A DNA stretch of 64,000 bases, taken from Psychroserpens jangbogonensis (lineage in GTDB: Bacteria > Bacteroidota > Bacteroidia > Flavobacteriales > Flavobacteriaceae). The stretch covers positions 1-64,000 of the forward strand of contig NZ_JSWG01000008.1 of assembly GCF_000797465.1 (NCBI RefSeq), given 5' to 3'. Below, piece after piece: positions 48,146 to 57,337 of the stretch (position 1 is its first letter; every line of letters starts with the position of its first letter). The position numbers and the translations under genes are program-made. Below the pieces are notes generated by a model, which ran no database searches, was not told the origin of the DNA, and was given only the letters and a program-made list of their open reading frames with translations.

Positions 48146-49039
48146 ATGAGTTTTTTATTAAAGCGATTATCTCAAAAAAACAGTTGGAATAAAGTGTTTA
48201 AACAACGACTTACAGAACCATTTCATCTAAATGTGATAGCGCTATTTGTTTTTATTTTTGGTTCTTTCCGCAAAAAAGTGGCCTATGATTTAGTCATTCG
48301 TCCACAACATGCCTTCGGACTTTTAAATGCAGCTGATCAAGCTAAATTAAGAGGTTTCAATGAGATTACTATTATTGAGTTTGGTGTAGCAAATGGAGCT
48401 GGATTAATGAATTTAATCGCCATAGCCAATAAAGTAACAAAAGAGACTGGTGTTAAAATTCATATTTATGGATTTGATACAGGTGAAGGTATGCCAGAAC
48501 CAATTGATTATAGAGATCATCCTGAATATTATAATACTGGAGATTTCCCGATGAATAAAGATTTACTGGAAGAAAAAATAAAAGGTAAAGCAACGATTAT
48601 TTATGGTCCAATTAAAGAGAAAGTATCTCACTTCATAACAAACATTTCTAAAAATGCACCTATTGGCTTTGTATCTATTGATGTAGATTACTACAGTTCA
48701 ACTAAAGAAGTGCTTGAGTTACTTAAAGCTGAAGCCACCTGCTTCCTACCATTGACTTATGTTTATCTAGACGATATTTTCATGTCGCATCACAATGAAA
48801 AATGTGGTGAGATGCTTGCCGTTTCTGAATTTAATGAAGAACAACCAAGACGTCAGTTAAGTTATCACAGGTTTTTTGAAAACCAACGTATTTTTAAAAA
48901 TGCAAATTGGGTAAAGCAACTCTATTATTTTCATGTCTTAGATCATCCGTATAGATCAGATTTGAAGAGAGACAGGAAAGCTTATGTTTTAGATAATCCT
49001 TATTTAAAGTTTGAAGGAAATAAAAAACAATTCGATTAA
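48146..49039 (+). CDS. Class I SAM methyltransferase of the TylF-like type
   Basis: 297 residues with IEFGVANGAG, YGFDTGEGMPEP, FVSIDVDYYSSTKEVLE and YLDDIF, an arrangement like that of TylF/MycF-type O-methyltransferases and related enzymes acting on sugars. No signal peptide, so cytoplasmic. The substrate is unknown. It overlaps the end of the convergent dioxygenase gene by 4 bp. Confidence 0.7.
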   Translation: MSFLLKRLSQKNSWNKVFKQRLTEPFHLNVIALFVFIFGSFRKKVAYDLVIRPQHAFGLLNAADQAKLRGFNEITIIEFGVANGAGLMNLIAIANKVTKETGVKIHIYGFDTGEGMPEPIDYRDHPEYYNTGDFPMNKDLLEEKIKGKATIIYGPIKEKVSHFITNISKNAPIGFVSIDVDYYSSTKEVLELLKAEATCFLPLTYVYLDDIFMSHHNEKCGEMLAVSEFNEEQPRRQLSYHRFFENQRIFKNANWVKQLYYFHVLDHPYRSDLKRDRKAYVLDNPYLKFEGNKKQFD

Positions 49040-49863
49040 TCCTTCTTTTTATAAAAGTGCGGATTTTTACGAATTCCTTTTTTAAATACTTTTCGAATTA
49101 GCATTCTGAGATTTGCATCTAAATCTAAAATAATGTTAGTGAATGTATCTTCAGGACGTCCTCTAAATTTAGTCACGTGAAACTTATCGGTTTCATTTAA
49201 AGGTTCATCGCTAAAATAGTAATTTGAGATACAGCATCTACTTCTATCTACCATGACTTGATTTACAGAATGCCAAGATTTATCGTGTGTAGCCATTACT
49301 GCCAACCTATTAAACTTACTTTCTACAACAACTGATTCCTTTTTGGGACCATTTGGCCAAAGCTCAAGGTGACCTCCATTTTCAGTTTTCCAATTTGGTG
49401 TCACATAATACAATAAATTTAAAACTCGCCAGCGTTCACGTTCAGCATCATGTGAATTGTCTAGATGCGGATTAAGAAAATTATTGTGAGCCATTTGTGA
49501 AATACCTCCAGCATACAAAGATTCATCAGCATAAAGTGAGTCAACGCCACATATTTCACCAATTAAGTTTACAATTTTTGAATCTTGAAAAGCGTAAAGT
49601 ACATGCTCTAAAAGCTCATTATGTTTATCCATTTGTGCAGAAACATACTTGTACTCTCTTATACTTTTTAAACCTCGCATTTCAGAAATATCTGGAAAGA
49701 CTTCAAAACATTGTTTAGCTAGACTTTCAGGAAGTAAATCATCTATATAAAAAAAACCGATTTGAGATTTAGAAGCATCATAATTCGCTTTTAGCTCGTC
49801 TTGTTTCTCTTTAATCTTTTGGTAAATGAGTTCAGAAATGTCTTTAGATTTAGAACTATCCAT
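49036..49863 (-). CDS. 2-oxoglutarate/Fe(II)-dependent oxygenase
   Basis: 275 residues from ATG 49863 (MDSSKSKDISEL). The double-stranded beta-helix core has H133-x-D135 (PHLDNSHD) and the distal H198 (SWHSVNQV) with R208, the prolyl-4-hydroxylase-like (2OG-FeII_Oxy_3) signature. It is a candidate for hydroxylating a sugar, lipid or protein in the polysaccharide pathway. The longer frame to 49962 would overlap the divergent glycosyltransferase start and is rejected. Confidence 0.83.
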   Translation of the reverse strand: MDSSKSKDISELIYQKIKEKQDELKANYDASKSQIGFFYIDDLLPESLAKQCFEVFPDISEMRGLKSIREYKYVSAQMDKHNELLEHVLYAFQDSKIVNLIGEICGVDSLYADESLYAGGISQMAHNNFLNPHLDNSHDAERERWRVLNLLYYVTPNWKTENGGHLELWPNGPKKESVVVESKFNRLAVMATHDKSWHSVNQVMVDRSRCCISNYYFSDEPLNETDKFHVTKFRGRPEDTFTNIILDLDANLRMLIRKVFKKGIRKNPHFYKKKD

Positions 49864-49918
49864 GTCTGTCTTTTTTGAGTACTGCAATTTAACGCTTTTA
49901 ATTCTTATTTTAGCAGTC

Positions 49919-50809
49919 ATGATTTCTGTATTAATTCCAGTATACAATTCTAATATCGTCACACTTGTGACTCATGTTCATACGCAATTACAATTGTGTA
50001 ACGTGCCATTTGAAATTATATGCTTGGATGATGCCTCTACTTCAGAGGTGACTAATGAAAATGATAACATTTCAAACTTAGACTTCACTAGTTATATAAA
50101 AAGCAAAGAAAATCTTGGAAGAACAAATGCTAGGCAATACCTAGCAAAAAAAGCAACTTATGACTGGCTATTTTTTTTGGATGCAGATGTAATTCCGAAG
50201 TTGGACACTTTTATTAGTAATTATCTCATATTTATTGATTCAGATTATGAGGCAATTTATGGAGGATTTGCATATCATGAAAACATTCCAGATTCAGACT
50301 ATATGCTGCGATGGAAGTACGGAAAAACACATGAACAAATTAGTGCCATCCAAAGAAACAAAAGGCCATACAAGGTTATTATTTCTGCGAATTTCATGAT
50401 TAAAAAACCTGTCTTCATAGACATCAACTCTCAAATAGAGCAAAAAGGATATGGTTTTGATAATTTTTTTGCCGCTTTACTCAAGATGAAAAAAATCAAA
50501 GTCTTTCATATAGACAACGAAGTTTATCATTTAGGAATTGAAACCAGTGCTATATATTTAAATAAAAAAGAAAAGGCTGCTGAAACTTTATTATCATTAC
50601 ATAAAGCAAACAAAATTGGAAGTCATCAAAATGACTTATTGCTTTTATTTATTAAACTGAAACGATATAGATTACATTATATATTCTCCTTAGTTTACAA
50701 AACATTTAAAAAGACGTTAAAGCAAAATTTATTAAGCAGTCGTCCTTCAATGAAGGTCTTACAATTATATAGAATTTGTTATATGTGTTATAAAGATTTA
50801 AACTATTAA
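49919..50809 (+). CDS. Glycosyltransferase family 2
   Basis: 296 residues from ATG 49919 (MISVLIPVYNSN). GT-A fold with a DDAS motif and nucleotide-sugar metal site FLDADVIP, followed by an acceptor-binding region and a C-terminal hydrophobic tail. The earlier ATG at 49826 lies in the antisense of the dioxygenase. Its stop overlaps the next start (TAATG), implying translational coupling with the second GT2. Confidence 0.88.
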   Translation: MISVLIPVYNSNIVTLVTHVHTQLQLCNVPFEIICLDDASTSEVTNENDNISNLDFTSYIKSKENLGRTNARQYLAKKATYDWLFFLDADVIPKLDTFISNYLIFIDSDYEAIYGGFAYHENIPDSDYMLRWKYGKTHEQISAIQRNKRPYKVIISANFMIKKPVFIDINSQIEQKGYGFDNFFAALLKMKKIKVFHIDNEVYHLGIETSAIYLNKKEKAAETLLSLHKANKIGSHQNDLLLLFIKLKRYRLHYIFSLVYKTFKKTLKQNLLSSRPSMKVLQLYRICYMCYKDLNY

Positions 50810-51750
50810 TGAAACCCTATTTTTCCATAATCATTCCTTTATATAATAAGGAAAAGCATATTAAAGACACACTTAATAGTGTCTGGTCTCAAAGCTTTGT
50901 AGATTTTGAGGTGATTGTTGTTAATGATGGTTCGACAGATGATAGTTTAGAAAATCTAAAAACCATAACTGATAACCGTTTAAATGTATTTAGCACTAAA
51001 AACCAAGGGGTTTCTAAAGCAAGAAACTATGGTATTTCAAGAGCAAGTTCTGATTTAATCGTGTTTTTAGACGCTGATGATATTTGGCTGGAACACCACT
51101 TACAAGATCTTAAAGATTTGCATGAACAATTTCCAGGTTGTGGCATGTATTGTAAGTCTTATGACAAAAAAGATGGTTCTACTTTAATTGCTTCAAAGTT
51201 TAAAAATATTACAACTGACTCACCATGGAAAGGCATTGTTGAAAATTATTTTTATTCAAGTCAAATAAGTAGTATTGCTTGGACTTCAGCTGTAATGATT
51301 CCGAGATCTACTTTTGAAACCATTGGCAGCTTTAATACTGCATATAACTCAGGAGAAGATACTGATTTATGGATTAGAATTGCATTAGAATATCCTGTAG
51401 CGTTTAGCAATACAGTAAGTGCGATTCATAACTTAAGCTCAGACCATAAAATTACAGATTTAAAGCTCTCTGCTAGAAGTCATATAGATTTTAATGAATT
51501 TCAAGGTCAGGAAAAACAGAATGAAAGTTTAAAAAAATATTTAGATCTAAATCGTTATTCAGTCGCTATTCAATATAAATTAGAAGATAATTCATCAGTA
51601 GCCAAAAACATATTCAGCCATATTAAAAGTGACAACCTAACTTCTCTACAAAAAATTTTATTTAGCCTCCCAAATTCTGTAATTAGACAGGGATTGAAAT
51701 CAAGAAATTTCCTTAGACGATTAAATCTTGATTTAAGATTGTTTAGATGA
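50809..51750 (+). CDS. Glycosyltransferase family 2
   Basis: 313 residues; MKPYFSIIIPLYNKEKHIKDTLNSVWSQ is the standard GT2 N-terminus, with NDGSTDD and metal-binding FLDADDIW. The donor is unknown. It is translationally coupled to the preceding GT2 and overlaps the convergent cupin gene by 18 bp. Confidence 0.93.
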   Translation: MKPYFSIIIPLYNKEKHIKDTLNSVWSQSFVDFEVIVVNDGSTDDSLENLKTITDNRLNVFSTKNQGVSKARNYGISRASSDLIVFLDADDIWLEHHLQDLKDLHEQFPGCGMYCKSYDKKDGSTLIASKFKNITTDSPWKGIVENYFYSSQISSIAWTSAVMIPRSTFETIGSFNTAYNSGEDTDLWIRIALEYPVAFSNTVSAIHNLSSDHKITDLKLSARSHIDFNEFQGQEKQNESLKKYLDLNRYSVAIQYKLEDNSSVAKNIFSHIKSDNLTSLQKILFSLPNSVIRQGLKSRNFLRRLNLDLRLFR

Positions 51751-52128
51751 TACAAACATATCGTAATCTCTAATATATTCACTTTCGTTATACTCTGTTG
51801 AAGCGAGAACTAAACAGACAGCTCCAGAAGAAAAATTTTCAATTTCACGCCAAACACCAGTAGGAATATAAAGTCCGATATGAGGCTTATTAAGCATAAT
51901 TCGTTCACTTTTTTTTCCATCATTAACGATAACTTCAAAACTACCACTCAATGCTAATATTAAAGATTGTTGTTCTTTATGTGCATGACCTCCACGATAC
52001 GCATCACTAGGCACATCAAAAAGATAATACACACGTTTAATTTCAAAAGGGATACAATCACCTTCAATTACAGCTAGACTTCCTCTCACATCGTGAGCCT
52101 TAGGTATGTGAATTAATTTAACACCCAT
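51733..52128 (-). CDS. FdtA/WxcM-like dTDP-sugar 3,4-ketoisomerase
   Basis: 131-residue cupin with RGGHAHKEQQS (H48, H50), LALSGSFEVIVNDG and YIPTGVWREIENFS, matching the FdtA/QdtA family that converts dTDP-4-keto-6-deoxyglucose to its 3-keto isomer. With the DegT aminotransferase at 58640 this points to a dTDP-3-amino-3,6-dideoxyhexose (Fuc3NAc or Qui3NAc type). RmlA and RmlB are not in the window. Confidence 0.85.
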   Translation of the reverse strand: MGVKLIHIPKAHDVRGSLAVIEGDCIPFEIKRVYYLFDVPSDAYRGGHAHKEQQSLILALSGSFEVIVNDGKKSERIMLNKPHIGLYIPTGVWREIENFSSGAVCLVLASTEYNESEYIRDYDMFVSSKQS

Positions 52129-52134
52129 TTTATC

Positions 52135-52959
52135 TTAAATCTTATCTATTAAATCATTTCGTTTTAAACGCTTGTATTCTTTTATACCCTTAAATCCGGT
52201 AATAATTTTAGGAACTATTTCTCTAAATGATATATAGCTATGCCTAATCAAAAAGAACACATACTTGAACACCCAAATATAACTCAAATTACCATAAAAT
52301 CTGCAATTAAGAGCTGCTCGAGCAAAAATTGCATTATCACTTCCCATATGTCGTCCTGAACTTTCATTAGGATGCATTACTATGATTTGAGATATATGAA
52401 TCATTGATAAATTCTTATCAAACGCGCTTCGTAAAAACACATACTCAGTCTCACCTTTAAATATAGAACCCACTCCAAAATAATGATTAAAATAAATAGC
52501 ATTCTCTCGAAAGGCTTTTCTATTGAATGTAATTACCCAAGTATAAATCTTTTTAAGTGACTTTTTATTATGAACACCTTCTGGGTAATAATTCGTGTAA
52601 AGTTTCCCTAATTCATTAACAGCCTCGAATGAAATCATCGCTGCATTTGGATGATTTTCATAAGCCTCAATAATACTATTTTTTAAATTAAGTTTATAGA
52701 CGATATCATCATCAGACATTAAGCAAATGTCTTTTGAGGCATTCTGTATAGCAAGGTTTCGACTAGCTGGAGATCCTCTTTTAAAAGAATTGAAGACTTT
52801 AATATTCGGAATATCAGACACTAACAACTTATCTTCTGTTGTTTGATTAACAATAATTAAGTCGAAATCATCAATATTGTTATGAATAAACATAGGTTGC
52901 AAGAAAGCTAAATCCTGCTTAAACATAGTAGATATTAAAATTTCAATACGTAATGACAT
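52135..52959 (-). CDS. Glycosyltransferase family 2-like
   Basis: 274 residues; MSLRIEILISTMF is a GT2-like start, with metal-binding SDDDIVYKL and KRGSPASRNLAIQNA. The C-terminal part has hydrophobic helices. It lies 6 bp upstream of the isomerase gene in the same direction. Confidence 0.82.
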   Translation of the reverse strand: MSLRIEILISTMFKQDLAFLQPMFIHNNIDDFDLIIVNQTTEDKLLVSDIPNIKVFNSFKRGSPASRNLAIQNASKDICLMSDDDIVYKLNLKNSIIEAYENHPNAAMISFEAVNELGKLYTNYYPEGVHNKKSLKKIYTWVITFNRKAFRENAIYFNHYFGVGSIFKGETEYVFLRSAFDKNLSMIHISQIIVMHPNESSGRHMGSDNAIFARAALNCRFYGNLSYIWVFKYVFFLIRHSYISFREIVPKIITGFKGIKEYKRLKRNDLIDKI

Positions 52960-53016
52960 TATAGAATAAGTGGCTATTTGATATGAATTCTTATTTTTGT
53001 TAAAAGTAATATTTTT

Positions 53017-54162
53017 ATGCGAGTATTATTAATTGGAGAGTATAGTGGACATCACAATGCAGTGAAAGAAGGTCTTGAGAAATTGGGACATGAAGTTTTA
53101 CTGGTTGGTAATGGTGATGGGTTTAAAAACTATCCTGTTGACATTAATATTAGTCATTCGTTTCACAATAAAATTTTAAAGAAATTTAAAGTTGGTTTTT
53201 TTAAACTAACATCAATAGATTTAGGCTCTTTAGAAGTATATCTTAAAGCCATATCTCACCTCAAAAAGTTCAAAGGGTTTGATGTTGTAGAGTTGATGAA
53301 TGAATCGGCATTAAGTATAGCTCCTAAATATCAAATACGATTTTTAAAAAAAATTCTTAAGTATAATAAAAAGTTAGTTTTAATTTCAAGTGGAATAGAT
53401 CATCAATGTATGTCTTACATGATGGAAGGAAAATTCAGATATAGTATAATGAGCCCTTATTTAGAGGACCAATCCTTATATGAAACGTATCAATTTCAAT
53501 TACAATACTTGAATGAGGAATTTACTAATCTTCATAATTTCATTTACAAACAGTGTTATGGTGTGATTGCATCAGACATGGATTATCACATTCCGTTAGT
53601 AGGACATGAAAAGTATTTAGGTTTGGCTCCAAATCCAATAAACACAGATAGAATAGAATACATTCCTATTAAAATAGATGAAAAGATAAAAATATTTCAT
53701 GGTGTAAACACGTCTGCAATGCATAAAAAAGGGAATCATTTTTTTATTGAAGCTCTAAAAATTATCGAAGAAAAATATGCAGATAAAGTAGAGATAAAAA
53801 CAACTTACAGTATTCCTTATGATGAGTACATAACTCTTTATGAAGACTGTCACATTTTACTAGATCAAGTGTATGCATTCGACCAAGGATTTAATGCATT
53901 AGAGGCCATGGCTAAAGGTAAAGTTGTTTTTACAGGTGCAGAACAAGAATGGCTAGACTATTATAACTTGAAAGAAGATACTGTTGCAATTAACACATTA
54001 CCTGATGCAAAAAAAATTGCTGAAAAATTAGAGTGGTTAATCCTTAATCCAGATCAAATTCATACCATCTCTAAAAATGCCAGAGCGTTTGTTGAGAAAG
54101 AACATCACTATTTAAAAGCTACAAAAAACTATATTGAAAAGTGGAATGTAACTAAGCCCTAG
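53017..54162 (+). CDS. GT-B fold glycosyltransferase (GT4-like)
   Basis: 381 residues: N-terminal Rossmann start MRVLLIGEYSGHHNAVKEGL; C-terminal donor-binding region with KIFHGVNTSAMHKKGNHFF and GFNALEAMAKGKVVFTGAEQEW, the usual EX7E-like site area of GT4 enzymes. Its last 11 bp overlap the convergent dioxygenase. Divergent from the GT2 gene by 57 bp. Confidence 0.82.
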   Translation: MRVLLIGEYSGHHNAVKEGLEKLGHEVLLVGNGDGFKNYPVDINISHSFHNKILKKFKVGFFKLTSIDLGSLEVYLKAISHLKKFKGFDVVELMNESALSIAPKYQIRFLKKILKYNKKLVLISSGIDHQCMSYMMEGKFRYSIMSPYLEDQSLYETYQFQLQYLNEEFTNLHNFIYKQCYGVIASDMDYHIPLVGHEKYLGLAPNPINTDRIEYIPIKIDEKIKIFHGVNTSAMHKKGNHFFIEALKIIEEKYADKVEIKTTYSIPYDEYITLYEDCHILLDQVYAFDQGFNALEAMAKGKVVFTGAEQEWLDYYNLKEDTVAINTLPDAKKIAEKLEWLILNPDQIHTISKNARAFVEKEHHYLKATKNYIEKWNVTKP

Positions 54163-54982
54163 GGAATCTCAATTCTAAAGAAATACGAGTTATATCTTCA
54201 TTTTGATTTACTGCAGCACCGTGAATTAGGTATGGTGAAAAAATAAGGGCTTGCCCATAATTAATTTTCGGTCTCATCATCTTTATCACACCTTCACTTG
54301 TTTCTAAAATACAAGGCACATAATATATGTTACCATTAATTTTAGCGCCTTTACTTTCAGTTCTTAAAATTTGGTTTTCAGGAATTAAATGACTTCCTGG
54401 AAGTACTGGCAACGATGCTTTATCATTACAACCTTCAATTGGAATCCAGACGTTTATTATATCCTTCCAATAACTCAAATAGCCATCACGATGTGGTGGG
54501 TTAATATCTAATGAATTCGGTCTACTTATTCGTATTTGAATATGAGATTTTTTCAATTCTTCCACCCAAGAGGTCAGTTTATATCCCAAAATATTACCGA
54601 ATTTTTCTACTAAGGAGTCAATATCAAAATCAAAATCGGAATTTTCAAGATTACGAGTCACATCAATTACCTTATTGTGAAGTGCATCAGAATTAATAAC
54701 TTCATGATATTTATCTAAAGTAAATGTGTTTTCATCAAATTCAATATTATTTAATTTAAACGCATTAATAATATTTTTTTTAATTGATGTTTTAAGATTT
54801 AAAAACTGATTTTCTTGAAAGGCTTCTACAATGTCATAACCTACTTCTTTCCATGACATTTTTGAAATAACATTATCCTGCTCCTTAAAAAGCAGTTTAT
54901 TTTCGCCCCAAAAAAACTCACCTTCAACATTAAATTTAAAAGGTTGATGGTCTATAATTAATTCACACGCTTTTTTGGTCAT
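54152..54982 (-). CDS. Phytanoyl-CoA dioxygenase-like (PhyH) 2-oxoglutarate oxygenase
   Basis: 276 residues with H164-x-D166 (PPHRDGY), distal H254 (YLIHGAAVN) and 2OG-binding R266, plus LPVLPGSH. All iron and cosubstrate ligands are present, so it should be an active hydroxylase. The target is unknown. It is the second 2OG enzyme in the cluster, of a different subfamily from the one at 49036. Confidence 0.85.
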   Translation of the reverse strand: MTKKACELIIDHQPFKFNVEGEFFWGENKLLFKEQDNVISKMSWKEVGYDIVEAFQENQFLNLKTSIKKNIINAFKLNNIEFDENTFTLDKYHEVINSDALHNKVIDVTRNLENSDFDFDIDSLVEKFGNILGYKLTSWVEELKKSHIQIRISRPNSLDINPPHRDGYLSYWKDIINVWIPIEGCNDKASLPVLPGSHLIPENQILRTESKGAKINGNIYYVPCILETSEGVIKMMRPKINYGQALIFSPYLIHGAAVNQNEDITRISLELRFPRA

Positions 54983-55132
54983 TTTAGTTACCTTTAAATG
55001 AATTTTCAGTCAAATTTAATAAAATAAAGAGTGCTAATTTTCATAACTTGGAACAATAAAATAAAAATAATATAGATTTAAATCTTAAAACCAATAAACC
55101 ATTATTATCTTGTGTTTCATATTTAATTTGAA

Positions 55133-56071
55133 ATGAGTATTCAAATACCAAATACATCAAATTTTCCTAATCTATTTATTCCTGGAGCTGCAAAGTCTGG
55201 CACAAGTACGTTGCACGATTTATTGAACCAGCATCCTAAAATATGTATGTCTTCTTTAAAAGAACCATACTATTTAATTAATGATAATTTCGAAGATAGA
55301 AAGGAAGTATACAATACAAAATATGAAACTCTTTTTAAGAATAAACCAAAAGCATTGTTTAAAGGTGATTCAAGTACCGCATATATGCTTTTTCCAAATT
55401 TTATTGAACGAGTAAAGGCTAATGTTACCAAAGATGTGAAGTTTATTTTCATTTTAAGAAACCCAATAGATAGGATTTATTCGCATTATTGGTATTTAAA
55501 AGGCCTTGGAAGCGAATCTTTAGGTTTTAGGGAGGCTATAGAAAAAGACAAGCATATTGAACCTAATATGTCAAATAAATTACCAGAAGGAAAATTTAAA
55601 AACTACTATCAATATGGTTTATATGGAAAATGGTTAGAGAAATTCTATAGTAATTTTAGTGATAATCAAATTAAGGTTATTTTGTTTGAAGATTTAAAAG
55701 AAAACCCATTAGAAATTACTAATGGGTGTTTTTCGTTTCTAGAATTGCAACCTATTGACCATTTAAATGAAATCAAGTCCAATTCAACAGTGATTTTGAA
55801 ATATCCTAAACTCCATAAATCCATTTTACGTTTTACCCAAGGAAGCATAAAATCAATGAAACCAATATATAGATTGGTTCCTAGAGCTTTAAAGACATTT
55901 ATTAAAAAGCGTACTTCAAATTTTATAATAAAAGTAACTAAAACATCAAAAACATATCCTGAATTATCTTTATCAGACAGAAAATGGGTTCAAAGTTTAT
56001 ATGAAGATGATTTTGAACTTTTAAAAAAAACAACAAGTCATAAGTTTAAACCCTGGAAAGACTTTAACTAA
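55133..56071 (+). CDS. Sulfotransferase
   Basis: 312 residues; PAPS-dependent sulfotransferase with the 5'-phosphosulfate loop PGAAKSGTST (17-26) and the 3'-phosphate site FILRNPIDRIYSHYWY. It probably sulfates a surface glycan, as is common in marine polysaccharides. Its stop lies 2 bp before the flippase start, so the two are coupled. Confidence 0.9.
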   Translation: MSIQIPNTSNFPNLFIPGAAKSGTSTLHDLLNQHPKICMSSLKEPYYLINDNFEDRKEVYNTKYETLFKNKPKALFKGDSSTAYMLFPNFIERVKANVTKDVKFIFILRNPIDRIYSHYWYLKGLGSESLGFREAIEKDKHIEPNMSNKLPEGKFKNYYQYGLYGKWLEKFYSNFSDNQIKVILFEDLKENPLEITNGCFSFLELQPIDHLNEIKSNSTVILKYPKLHKSILRFTQGSIKSMKPIYRLVPRALKTFIKKRTSNFIIKVTKTSKTYPELSLSDRKWVQSLYEDDFELLKKTTSHKFKPWKDFN

Positions 56072-56073
56072 TC

Positions 56074-57324
56074 ATGAGTTTACTAAAAACAACATTCTTT
56101 TCAGGCATAAGCACAGGAGTTTCACTTATCTGTAGGCTGATAACCAATAAAATTATTGCAGTATATCTAGGCACCAACGGAATGTTTTTACTAGGTCAGC
56201 TTAAAGACTTCATTAATATTGGAAAAATAGCAGGAAGCTTAGGATCTGGTAATGGTATTATTAAATATGTAGCATCCTATAAAGATGATCAAGAAAAGAT
56301 GAAATCCTTTTTATCTACTAGCCTTAAACTTCATATTTATTTTTCGCTTTTAGTTTGCTTCCTCACTTTTATTTTTAAGGATCAATTATCAAATTATTTG
56401 TTTAACGATCATAAGTTCTCAAATGCTATTGCGCTTTTATCATTTTCATTTATAACCGTTTCCATACACAGTTTTTTTATGGCTGTTTTTAATGGTCTCA
56501 AAAAAATCAAAACGTATATTACAATTAGTATTATATCCACGATTATTGCTTCAGCATTAGTTGTCGTTCTTGTTTTAAAATTTAAACTCTTAGGTGCCTT
56601 TTATGCCCTAATATTGAGCCAATTTCTAGGGTTTATAATTTCTATACTTTTTATTAGGAAGCTCAATCTCATATCTTTAGAAAACTTCTCCTTTAGAATA
56701 AATAAAACACATTTTAAAAACTTAACTAAGTTTTCATACATGGCAATTGCAGCTCCCGTTTGTATGATTAGCGCTACTCTATTTATTCGTTTCTTTTTAA
56801 ATGATAATTTAGGTTCAGAATATGCAGGATCATGGGAAGGTATGTGGCGAATTTCGGCAATATACATTATGTTTCTAACGACAACATTTAAGTTCTATTT
56901 ATTGCCTACTTTTTCTGAAATCTCAGGTAACCAATTGAAAAAAGAAGTGTTTAAGGTTTGGACATTAAGTATTCCAACAATTATTATCATTACGCTAACT
57001 GTCTACTTTTTAAAAGATTTTATAATTCCGTTACTGTTTAGTAAAGAATTTATTCTAATAAATACAATCCTATTGTTTCACCTTTTAGGTGATGCTATAA
57101 AAATTAATTCTTGGGTTCTTGGGAATATATTAATAGCAAAAGCTAATACTAAAGTGTTTATAATCTTTCAAATTGGTTGGGCTGTTATTTTTTGTACACT
57201 ATCCATAATCCTCATAAAGACTAATGGATTTGTGGGCGTTTCTATAGCTTACTTTCTAACCTATGTTTTGCACTTTATTGCTATGAATATATACTTTAGA
57301 AAACTTCTCTGGTTAAAAGATTAA
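56074..57324 (+). CDS. Wzx-like polysaccharide flippase (first)
   Basis: 416 residues with about 12 hydrophobic helices, member of the MATE/MOP polysaccharide transporter group (SGISTGVSLICRLITNKIIAVYLGTNGMFLLGQ). It moves lipid-linked repeat units across the inner membrane. Paralogous to the convergent gene at 57338; the tails are only 13 bp apart. Confidence 0.85.
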   Translation: MSLLKTTFFSGISTGVSLICRLITNKIIAVYLGTNGMFLLGQLKDFINIGKIAGSLGSGNGIIKYVASYKDDQEKMKSFLSTSLKLHIYFSLLVCFLTFIFKDQLSNYLFNDHKFSNAIALLSFSFITVSIHSFFMAVFNGLKKIKTYITISIISTIIASALVVVLVLKFKLLGAFYALILSQFLGFIISILFIRKLNLISLENFSFRINKTHFKNLTKFSYMAIAAPVCMISATLFIRFFLNDNLGSEYAGSWEGMWRISAIYIMFLTTTFKFYLLPTFSEISGNQLKKEVFKVWTLSIPTIIIITLTVYFLKDFIIPLLFSKEFILINTILLFHLLGDAIKINSWVLGNILIAKANTKVFIIFQIGWAVIFCTLSIILIKTNGFVGVSIAYFLTYVLHFIAMNIYFRKLLWLKD

Positions 57325-57337
57325 TCTGAAAAACTAT

